A stretch of DNA of 64,000 nucleotides from assembly GCF_001269985.1 (NCBI RefSeq), contig NZ_BBZB01000001.1, forward strand, positions 1-64,000, given 5' to 3'. The DNA comes from Pseudoalteromonas sp. '520P1 No. 423' (GTDB lineage Bacteria > Pseudomonadota > Gammaproteobacteria > Enterobacterales > Alteromonadaceae). Positions 19,696 through 30,625 of the stretch are shown piece after piece. Position 1 is the first letter of the stretch; every line of letters begins with the position of its first letter. The translations under genes and the position numbers were made by a program. The notes under the pieces were generated by a model, which saw nothing but the letters and a program-made list of their open reading frames with translations, made no database searches and was not told the origin of the DNA.

Positions 19696-19816
19696 ATTTA
19701 GCCTATAACTTAATAAATTGGATTGCTTTAAAAAAAATCGTTTAATCCATACCAGAAGCGTATTATGATATAACTAATTGCTTAAAATCGAAAGGAAAGC
19801 ACCGCTAAGGTAATTT

Positions 19817-20362
19817 ATGTCTTTTCATGAATCTAATTTAATCTGGCTTGACCTTGAAATGACAGGTTTAGAGCCACGTACAGACAAAATATTGGAAATT
19901 GCCACTATTGTAACAGATGGTGAGCTAAATATATTGGCTGAAGGCCCAGTAATTGCAATTCACCAAAGTAATGAGTTGCTTGATAACATGGATCCTTGGT
20001 GTGTAAACCAGCATGGTAAGTCTGGTTTAACTGATCGATGTAAAGCAAGTAAGTACTCAGAGCAAGATGCAATAGATCAAACCCAAGCTTTTTTAGAAAA
20101 GTGGGTACCTAAGGGTGCTTCTCCAATGTGTGGTAATTCAATAGGCCAAGATAGACGTTTTATGAATGTTTACATGCCTACGCTTGAAGATTTTTTCCAT
20201 TATCGAAACTTAGATGTAAGCACAATAAAAGAGCTTGCTCGACGATGGAAACCTGAAGTTTTGAAAAAGGTGAAGAAAAAAGGTGAACACTTAGCCTTAG
20301 AAGATATCCGCGAATCCATTATGGAATTGAAGGTTTATCGTACAGAATTTTTTAATTTGTAA
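19817..20362 (+). CDS. orn: Oligoribonuclease
   Basis: This DEDDh 3'-5' exoribonuclease degrades 2-5 nt RNA, including pGpG from c-di-GMP turnover. The 181-residue protein shows [11 protein letters not shown] (first Asp-Glu), the middle [10 protein letters not shown] segment and the C-terminal [18 protein letters not shown] with the catalytic His and Asp. Length matches E. coli Orn (181). It is divergent from rsgA with a 121-base gap and is followed by a strong terminator. Confidence 0.97.
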   Translation: MSFHESNLIWLDLEMTGLEPRTDKILEIATIVTDGELNILAEGPVIAIHQSNELLDNMDPWCVNQHGKSGLTDRCKASKYSEQDAIDQTQAFLEKWVPKGASPMCGNSIGQDRRFMNVYMPTLEDFFHYRNLDVSTIKELARRWKPEVLKKVKKKGEHLALEDIRESIMELKVYRTEFFNL

Positions 20363-20409
20363 TTTTTTAAACAAAAAACTTGCAAAAAAAATCATATCAA
20401 GTAATATCT

Positions 20410-20445
20410 CGCCCCGCTTAGGACAACAACCTACGGGGCGTTTTC
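20410..20445 (+). terminator. Rho-independent terminator of orn
   Basis: CGCCCCG (20410-20416) pairs with CGGGGCG (20434-20440), extended by TAGG/CCTA across a small bulge and followed by TTTTC. Confidence 0.88.
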
Positions 20446-20469
20446 TTAACATGGCATGTAAGATGTGAT

Positions 20470-20530
20470 GCAGTATTAGTTCAGCTGCTAAAGCGTTAGT
20501 TGCGACAAAGTCGCGCCAGCTCTTAAAAAA
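20470..20530 (+). pseudogene. Decayed tRNA-Gly remnant
   Basis: The first 26 bases (20470-20495) match the 5' end of the tRNA-Gly genes downstream at about 20 of 26 positions, including the TTCAGCTG core of the D arm, and follow the same ATGTGAT leader. The anticodon and T arms are lost; a GCGAC/GTCGC mini-hairpin follows. It is the apparent fifth, oldest member of the array. Confidence 0.7.
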
Positions 20531-20545
20531 TGTTCTAAATGTGAT

Positions 20546-20621
20546 GCGGTACTAGCTCAGCTGGTAGAGCGCGACCTTGCCAAGGTCGAGGTCACGAGTT
20601 CGAGCCTCGTGTACCGCTCCA
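20546..20621 (+). tRNA. tRNA-Gly (GCC), copy 1
   Basis: This 76-nt cloverleaf has acceptor GCGGTAC/GTACCGC, a D arm with AGCTGGTA, anticodon stem CGACC/GGTCG around TTGCCAA, a TTCGAGC T loop and an encoded CCA. The GCC anticodon decodes GGC and GGU glycine codons. Confidence 0.98.
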
Positions 20622-20667
20622 AATTTAAAAACAGTTTTATTCAACTGTCTAAAATGAGTTATGTGAT

Positions 20668-20743
20668 GCGGTACTAGCTCAGCTGGTAGAGCGCGACCTT
20701 GCCAAGGTCGAGGTCACGAGTTCGAGCCTCGTGTACCGCTCCA
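20668..20743 (+). tRNA. tRNA-Gly (GCC), copy 2
   Basis: Identical to copy 1 across all 76 nt, including CCA. It starts 122 bases after copy 1 with a nearly identical spacer. Confidence 0.98.
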
Positions 20744-20789
20744 AATTTACAAACAGTTTTATTCAACTGTCTAAAATGAATTATTTGAT

Positions 20790-20865
20790 GCGGTACTAGC
20801 TCAGCTGGTAGAGCGCGACCTTGCCAAGGTCGAGGTCACGAGTTCGAGCCTCGTGTACCGCTCCA
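20790..20865 (+). tRNA. tRNA-Gly (GCC), copy 3
   Basis: Identical to copies 1 and 2. It starts 122 bases after copy 2. Confidence 0.98.
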
Positions 20866-20912
20866 AATTCGAAAACAGTTTTATTCAACTGCCATAAAAT
20901 GAATTATGTGAT

Positions 20913-20988
20913 GCGGTACTAGCTCAGCTGGTAGAGCGCGACCTTGCCAAGGTCGAGGTCACGAGTTCGAGCCTCGTGTACCGCTCCA
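20913..20988 (+). tRNA. tRNA-Gly (GCC), copy 4
   Basis: Identical to the other copies. It starts 123 bases after copy 3; its spacer carries a one-base insertion (GCCATAAAATG instead of GTCTAAAATG). It is the last of the array, about 140 bases before the antiporter gene. Confidence 0.98.
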
Positions 20989-21131
20989 AAATTTCACCTC
21001 TATATTGTCTATATAAAATAAAGACTTCTATTTAAAATAATCTCAATTTTTAAAATCTAATATTCGCGATTTTATTTTCAGCACATATACTTACTTCGTT
21101 AAGAACAAAACTTAATGGAGCATTAGTATTT

Positions 21132-22946
21132 ATGACAGCGATATATATTGCAGCAATAGCACTATTTTCAGTTTTTGCTCAATGGCTTGCTTGGGTATTT
21201 AAAGTTCCTGCCATTTTATTTTTATTATTAATAGGCTTACTACTAGGTCCTGTTTTTTCAATATTAAAGCCAGACGAATTACTAGGTAATTTATTGTTTC
21301 CTGTAATCTCTCTTTCTGTTGCGATTATTTTATTTGAAGGTGCTCTTACGCTACACTTTAGAGAGCTTAAAGGCATAGGAAAAGTTGTAAGAAACTTGTG
21401 CTCTATTGGTATGCTCACAACCTTTATTATTATCGCTCTAAGCAGTTTTTGGCTACTAGGTTTAGATTGGCGTGTCTCTGCAGTTTTAGGTGCTGTATTG
21501 GTTGTTACAGGACCGACTGTGATAACGCCATTACTTAATATAATGAGACCAAGCATAGAAGTTGATCGAATACTACGCTGGGAAGGTATTGTAATTGATC
21601 CTATCGGTGCTTTATTTGCAGTACTCGTATTTGAAGCCGTAAAGTTTGCAGGACCAACAGATGCGTTAAGTCATACATTACTACAGTTAAGCGCAACACT
21701 AGCAATCGGTTTATCTCTTGGTGCCTTTGCTGGTTGGCTTACCACTTTAATCTTTAGAAAAGATTGGATCCCTTATGAGTTGCAAAAATTTACAGTCCTT
21801 GCATTCGTTTTATTTGTTTTCTCACTTTCTAACTATCTAAGTCATGAATCAGGGCTTTTAGCCGTAACAGTCTTTGGAATATGGCTTGCAAATCAAGATG
21901 ACTTGGAACTAGACGCTATTCTAGAATTTAAAGAAGATTTATCAATGATCTTAATTTCAGGCTTATTTATTCTACTGGCATCTAGGCTAAGTTTGTCTGA
22001 GTTGTTATTGCTAGGTCCTACAGTGATGGTATTCCTAGTAATCGTATTATTTATTGCTCGCCCATTCTGTATTATTGTCTCGACCTTTAAATCAGATATT
22101 TCGATCAAAGGGCGAATGATCTTAGCTTGGATTTCACCTAGGGGTATTGTCGCTGCAGCAGTTGGTTCTGTTTTCTCATTAAGTATGGCTGAGCAAGGAG
22201 TAAAGGATGCTGATAAAATAGTGCCTCTTATATTTACAGTAATTATTGTTACAGTAATTCTTCAAAGCTTGACAGCTCTACCACTTGTTAAATTATTAAA
22301 AATGCATAGACCAGAACCTTCAACTATTTTAATTATTGGTGCAAATCATGTATCAAGAGCGATAGCGATTGCACTCAAAGAACAGAATATTAATATCTAT
22401 TTATCTGATCCTGCCTGGGAAAATTGTAAAATAGCCAGAATGAGCGGCTTACCCTGTTATTACGGAAACCCACAATCTGAACATGCAGAAAGATACTTGC
22501 CAATGACAGATATAAAAACCGTATTAGCACTATCACCTAATAGACACAATAACGCCATTGGAGTGCAATACTTTTCACACCTTATCAAAGAAAAAAATGT
22601 ATTTTCATTAAAATCATCAACTGTGCACTCTAAAGCAAATAAAGACAGTGCGACCTTTCTTTCGAGACAAATATTATTTATAAATAATACCCAAGATAAT
22701 ACAGCCACTTTTACGCGATTAAGCGATTTAATTGCCAAAGGAGGTAAGGTAAGTACAACTCGAATCTCAGAAGAGTTTACCTGGGATAATTATTTAGAAG
22801 TAAATAAAGAAGCTGTGCCATTATTTTTAATAAATACAATCGGACAATTAAGTCCATTCACACCTCAACTGGAAAAGCCAATAGCAGGTGAAATGGTTGT
22901 TGCTATGCAACCATATAAAATGTCAGTATTAAAAGATATGGGATAG
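21132..22946 (+). CDS. CPA1-family Na+/H+ antiporter with C-terminal nucleotide-binding domain
   Basis: This 604-residue membrane protein has about 12-13 transmembrane helices in the first 400 residues and the NhaP-type motifs LFEGALTLHFRELKG, VVTGPTVITPLL and WISPRGIVAAAVGSVF. The acidic exchange site is probably the WEGIVIDPIGAL aspartate. Residues about 400-600 form a cytoplasmic Rossmann/TrkA-N-like domain (ILIIGANHVSRAIAIALKEQ, YYGNPQSEHAERYL) of the kind that gates K+/H+ or Na+/H+ antiporters in response to nucleotides. It probably exports Na+ or K+ for pH and salt homeostasis. Ion specificity cannot be read from the sequence. Confidence 0.88.
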   Translation: MTAIYIAAIALFSVFAQWLAWVFKVPAILFLLLIGLLLGPVFSILKPDELLGNLLFPVISLSVAIILFEGALTLHFRELKGIGKVVRNLCSIGMLTTFIIIALSSFWLLGLDWRVSAVLGAVLVVTGPTVITPLLNIMRPSIEVDRILRWEGIVIDPIGALFAVLVFEAVKFAGPTDALSHTLLQLSATLAIGLSLGAFAGWLTTLIFRKDWIPYELQKFTVLAFVLFVFSLSNYLSHESGLLAVTVFGIWLANQDDLELDAILEFKEDLSMILISGLFILLASRLSLSELLLLGPTVMVFLVIVLFIARPFCIIVSTFKSDISIKGRMILAWISPRGIVAAAVGSVFSLSMAEQGVKDADKIVPLIFTVIIVTVILQSLTALPLVKLLKMHRPEPSTILIIGANHVSRAIAIALKEQNINIYLSDPAWENCKIARMSGLPCYYGNPQSEHAERYLPMTDIKTVLALSPNRHNNAIGVQYFSHLIKEKNVFSLKSSTVHSKANKDSATFLSRQILFINNTQDNTATFTRLSDLIAKGGKVSTTRISEEFTWDNYLEVNKEAVPLFLINTIGQLSPFTPQLEKPIAGEMVVAMQPYKMSVLKDMG

Positions 22947-23037
22947 CTATACAGCCATGCCAACACTATTAAGTTAGTGTTCTAATATAAATTCGGATAA
23001 ATTTTTAAGAGTACAAGTTATAGCGCCAGAGTAGACT

Positions 23038-23121
23038 TAAATACCTGAATCCATGCAGGCACAACGAAGCTTTACTGAAATGATGTTGGTGAGGTATAAA
23101 CGTAGGCGGGGCTTTAGCCGC
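23038..23121 (+). repeat. 84-bp dispersed repeat, copy 1 (REP-like end)
   Basis: It is identical to 50669-50752 except for one base (GCAGGC against GCAGAC). It ends in CGTAGGCGGGGCTTTAGCCGC, whose GCGGGGCTTTAGCCGC hairpin resembles the REP elements common in Shewanella, Pseudoalteromonas and Pseudomonas genomes (only 20 of the last 21 bases are needed for the match). Both copies lie downstream of an rRNA operon. Confidence 0.88.
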
Positions 23122-23162
23122 GATTAGGTTACTCGTAATTAATATCTAAATCCCACAAAACA

Positions 23163-23193
23163 AAAAAGCCGATACATTTCTGTATCGGCTTTC
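23163..23193 (-). terminator. rRNA operon A distal terminator
   Basis: GCCGATACA/TGTATCGGC around TTTC (23168-23189), with an A-run on the left that gives a T tail on the minus strand. The stem is identical to 23364-23385. Confidence 0.8.
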
Positions 23194-23255
23194 TTGTGAT
23201 TATGAGAGTGGAGCCTGATGTATTGGCATCTTTAGTCTGAATAATATTAGACTCT

Positions 23256-23292
23256 AAAACGCGAAAATCCCAACTCAATGAGTTAGGCTTTT
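23256..23292 (-). terminator. rRNA operon A middle terminator
   Basis: CCCAACTC (23269-23276) pairs with GAGTTAGG (23280-23287), allowing one G-U pair. On the minus strand it is followed by ATTTTCGCGTTTT. Confidence 0.6.
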
Positions 23293-23356
23293 TACTGAAA
23301 TTATGAGGGTAAGCCTGGCGATGCCAGCTAACACAATATTTTTAAATTATAAAAAG

Positions 23357-23391
23357 CAAAAAAGCCGATACATTTCTGTATCGGCTTTCTT
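23357..23391 (-). terminator. rRNA operon A proximal terminator
   Basis: GCCGATACA/TGTATCGGC (23364-23385) lies immediately after the 5S gene, with a six-T tail on the minus strand. Confidence 0.88.
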
Positions 23392-23400
23392 TAATTAGGA

Positions 23401-23517
23401 GCCTGGCGATGTCCTACTTTCACATGGGAAACCCCACACTATCATCGGCGCTGTTTCGTTTCACTTCTGAGTTCGGCATGGGATCAGGTGGGTCCAAAAC
23501 GCTATTGTCACCAAGCA
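23401..23517 (-). rRNA. rrf: 5S ribosomal RNA, operon A
   Basis: About 117 nt. On the minus strand it begins TGCTTGGTGACAATAGCG and contains CCACCTGATCCCATGCCGA and GAACTCAGAAGTGAAACG, and it ends in CATCGCCAGGC, which pairs with the 5' end. The ends are set by analogy with E. coli. Confidence 0.95.
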
Positions 23518-23647
23518 AAATCTGTTGATTATGCTTTGTTTTGTTCTTTAATAAATTCGGTTCGCTGATATTCGTAAAAGTATTCTACTTTAGTTAACAC
23601 TAACTTCTTGCTTGTTTCTATCACACACAAAACCACTTTGGCGTTGT

Positions 23648-26536
<2,889 letters not shown>

Positions 26537-26876
26537 ATACAACCCAAAATAGTCTTACAACTACAATGTGCTGTATTATTTCGTGACAGTTAACTTCGCC
26601 AGAAGTTAATGTTTTGAATACTAAAGTAGATGCCAATCATTAATTACTTATAAATAAGTAAACAATAAATTGGCATGAATGCATCACCATATAACATGGC
26701 TATCATTCGTTTCTTTTACTTTTTGAAAACTCTTAATAAATGTTTAATAAACATTTATTAGAATTTTTATATCAGCTTTCCAAATTTTTAAAGAGCACAT
26801 AAATAATTCATTCCAAAGAACAAACTATTTAATAATCATCTGTGTGGACACTGGCATGCAAACCAGTTCTTTCGTA
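26537..26876 (-). other. 16S-23S spacer of operon A, without tRNA
   Basis: This 340-base spacer has no tRNA on either strand. A boxA-like antitermination element (GCTCTTTAAAAATTTGG on the minus strand) lies near 26785-26801, and an AAATGTTTAATAAACATTT palindrome near 26738-26757. The 23S-proximal two thirds matches the operon B spacer; the 16S-proximal part differs where operon B carries tRNA-Ile and tRNA-Ala. Confidence 0.85.
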
Positions 26877-28419
<1,543 letters not shown>

Positions 28420-28693
28420 AAAAGTTTTTTGTCTTTGTCTATAAAATAGATGAGACAGCTCAATGAATTCTGTTTTTGATATTAAATTTAACAAAGTTAA
28501 ACTTAACGTCGCATATGACTGTGTAGTCACTCGCTCTTTCCTAAAAGGATTAAGTGAACAGATTTTAATGAGACTCTAATTTTGTGTCACTTCGAAAAGT
28601 GACTTTAGAACTCAATCTGCAAGAGTGCCCACACAGATGATTACTTATTGTTAAAGAACGTTGCTTTGAAGCTGTGCTTCGAAGCGGAGGTGC

Positions 28694-28721
28694 ATAATAC
28701 ACCTTAAAATTTTTGAGTCAA
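28694..28721 (-). promoter_or_regulatory. rRNA operon A promoter, proximal
   Basis: On the minus strand TTGACT (28716-28721), a 16-base spacer and TATTAT (28694-28699) are followed by GCACC and preceded by an AT-rich UP-like stretch. The hexamers and spacing are shared with operon B. Confidence 0.8.
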
Positions 28722-28868
28722 TACTTAATTTAAAATTAATTTTTTAACTTTAAATCTGATTCAAACTTTTTGGAGATAAATCTCCTTCCAACATCATTCG
28801 ATATCGCTACATCCCTTTAGTCTCTTACCTTAAAGTCTGTTGCTTGCCGTCTGTGTCGGTGGAGGCGC

Positions 28869-28896
28869 AGTATAGACAGATTCTATTTTAGCGCAA
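28869..28896 (-). promoter_or_regulatory. rRNA operon A promoter, distal
   Basis: On the minus strand TTGCGC (28891-28896), a 16-base spacer and TATACT (28869-28874) are followed by the GC-rich discriminator GCGCC, typical of stringently controlled rRNA promoters. It is conserved in operon B. Confidence 0.75.
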
Positions 28897-28987
28897 GTGT
28901 TTTTATTAGGTTTTTTGAATTAATTATCTATACCTGATTTCACACACTTTAAATACAGGTTACTCACTTTATCCTGTGGATAAAATT

Positions 28988-29016
28988 AAAAATGCCAGCT
29001 AATAGCTGGCATTTTT
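28988..29016. terminator. Terminator downstream of nagP
   Basis: AAATGCCAGCTA pairs with TAGCTGGCATTT across a very short loop, with A's and T's on the flanks. It lies 28 bases beyond the nagP stop. Confidence 0.85.
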
Positions 29017-29043
29017 AATTCTAATTAGAATAGTTAAGCTTAT

Positions 29044-30354
29044 TTATTTCCAGCTTTTCATTTTATGGCCTTTAACAGCATAAAATAAGATGAATAAATA
29101 ACATGGGAACATCACCATATATCCACCTTGTTGACCTAAATCAGTTGCACCACTTGTTAATCCCCAGAATAATGGACCAAAAGCGCCACCAGATATACCC
29201 ATAACTAATAATGCTGAACCCGTACTTGTTAATTGACCTAAACCAGATAATGCTAGCGGGAATACAGCAGGCCATACAATTGCGTTTGCTAAACCTAAAC
29301 ATGCAATTAAAACTAAAGTATCTGGTAATGCCATAATACCTAATGGCGCAAGTACTGCATTTGAAATTGCATATGAATTATTATCGCCAAGAACAATACC
29401 AACAGTTAAAGCCAAGCCTAATATTGCTGAAACCATTAAAGCTTTTTCTTGTGAAATAAATCTAGGGATTAAGAAGATACCCAGTATATAACCTAACACC
29501 ATACATGCCATAGTGAATGAAGTCATAATTCCGTAATTTTCAATTCCTAAAGACAAGGCAAATGCACCAATCGTATCACCAGCGATTACTTCTGCTGCGA
29601 CATAGAAGAATAATGCTAATACTCCTAGAGCAAGACTTGGATGTGATAAAGTTTCTTTAACTAGACCTTGATCACCTGATTCATCAGACTCTTCTTCTTT
29701 TTCTAGCTCAGGTAGCGGTGCCTTAGTAACTGCAAAGCCTAAAATACCAATGAAAATAGCCATACCTAAGTAAGGTAATATTAGACTATTAGCCATTTCA
29801 TCAATTTTAATTTGAGTCAGCTCAGTACCTACTGTATCTGTAAAATTACTCATGATTAATGCTGTAAATACGATTGGTGCAACCACGCCTGCACCTTTGT
29901 TCATAATACCCATAATAGAGATACGTGCTGCAGCAGACTCTTCAGGCCCAATACGTACAACATATGGATTAACTGCAGTTTGCAATAAAGTTTGCCCTGC
30001 CCCCATCACTAACTGCGCTAATAAGAATAATGGAAAGTACTGTGTTTTTGCTGCTGGAATAAACAATAAGCCGGCAATCATCATAACACCCATACCTAAT
30101 GCCATACCGTTTTTATAACCGACTTTACGGATCACAGCTGCAGAAGGTATCGCAGTAAAAGTTACCGCTATATAAAATGAAAATAAAATTAATGATGCTT
30201 GAAATGGTGTTAGCTGAAGAATTTGTTTTAGGTAAGGCATCAATGAACCATTGAGCCAAGTTGCAAACCCTAATATAAAAAATAATGTTGCAACGATTGC
30301 CATGGGCACAAAGTTACTTTTAGATCGATTCTCAATATTCACACTGGCTTCCAT
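29044..30354 (-). CDS. nagP: N-acetylglucosamine MFS transporter (NagP-type)
   Basis: This protein of the fucose-permease branch of the major facilitator superfamily (about 436 residues, 12 predicted helices) has FILGFATWLNGSLMPYLKQI in helix 1, a QTAVNPYV segment and an acidic cytoplasmic loop (LEKEEESDESGD). NagP replaces the GlcNAc PTS in Alteromonadales. The hexosaminidase gene next to it and a shared palindromic operator support GlcNAc as substrate. The open frame begins with a GTG at 30414, but the ATG at 30354 (MEASVNIENRSKSNF) follows AAGAAG and gives a usual N terminus, so I prefer it. Confidence 0.85.
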   Translation of the reverse strand: MEASVNIENRSKSNFVPMAIVATLFFILGFATWLNGSLMPYLKQILQLTPFQASLILFSFYIAVTFTAIPSAAVIRKVGYKNGMALGMGVMMIAGLLFIPAAKTQYFPLFLLAQLVMGAGQTLLQTAVNPYVVRIGPEESAAARISIMGIMNKGAGVVAPIVFTALIMSNFTDTVGTELTQIKIDEMANSLILPYLGMAIFIGILGFAVTKAPLPELEKEEESDESGDQGLVKETLSHPSLALGVLALFFYVAAEVIAGDTIGAFALSLGIENYGIMTSFTMACMVLGYILGIFLIPRFISQEKALMVSAILGLALTVGIVLGDNNSYAISNAVLAPLGIMALPDTLVLIACLGLANAIVWPAVFPLALSGLGQLTSTGSALLVMGISGGAFGPLFWGLTSGATDLGQQGGYMVMFPCYLFILFYAVKGHKMKSWK

Positions 30355-30505
30355 AAGACTTCTTCTTGTTGAAATTAAGTGTAATACAAGTTCCCCCTGA
30401 ACTTTATATTTCACTTAATTAAGTTATAGTTAATTTTATGTTTCACGCTAAATAGTCGAAACAATCACAGGTCTAACCAGATTATCTAACTAGCCATTAA
30501 CAAAA

Positions 30506-30521
30506 ATGACAGCGCTATCAT
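30506..30521. promoter_or_regulatory. NagR-like operator upstream of nagP
   Basis: ATGACAGCGCTATCAT is a near-perfect 16-bp palindrome centred on GC, located about 152 bases before the preferred nagP start. It recurs with one change at 33430-33445 upstream of the hexosaminidase gene. The shape fits a LacI-family operator such as that of NagR in Alteromonadales; the regulator gene is not in the window. Confidence 0.7.
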
Positions 30522-30579
30522 AAAACTTTACGACAATTTAACGGCTATTGCCAGAAGCATTTACTAAAAACTTAAAAAC

Positions 30580-30606
30580 AAAAAAGGACCAAACGGTCCT
30601 TTTTTA
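30580..30606 (-). terminator. Terminator of the hexosaminidase gene
   Basis: GGACC/GGTCC (30586-30599) is extended by flanking A and T runs. It is located 20-45 bases past the stop, so nagP and the hexosaminidase gene are probably separate transcripts. Confidence 0.85.
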
Positions 30607-30625
30607 ATCTAAATACAATAACGAT

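Larger units (their letters stand above)
20541..20990 (+). repeat. Tandem array of four 122-bp tRNA-Gly units
   Basis: Each unit is a tRNA plus a spacer beginning AAATT and containing ACAGTTTTATTCAACTG, a short inverted repeat (CAGTT/AACTG) that may help processing. The spacers are about as conserved as the genes, which implies recent amplification or gene conversion. Confidence 0.9.
22947..23400. other. Gene-free interval between the antiporter gene and rRNA operon A
   Basis: It contains a weak AACACTA/TAGTGTT hairpin (22962-22981) after the antiporter gene, the 84-bp repeat (23038-23121), three hairpin terminators for the minus-strand rRNA operon, and two short stretches resembling the 3' end of 5S rRNA (near 23211-23225 and 23311-23325). 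No coding potential is seen. Confidence 0.7.
28420..29043 (-). other. rRNA operon A leader and promoter region
   Basis: This 624-base stretch has no gene. From right to left on the minus strand it contains the nagP-side terminator (28988-29016), an upstream promoter (28869-28896), a second promoter (28694-28721), a boxA-like TTCTTTAACAA (about 28652-28664) and the 16S leader. About 28420-28650 is almost identical to the operon B leader. Confidence 0.8.

Noticed and set aside
20460..20990. Integrative-element attachment site at the tRNA-Gly array
   Set aside because: tRNA-Gly genes are common integration sites, but no integrase gene, direct repeat of a tRNA 3' end beyond the array, or foreign gene block follows.
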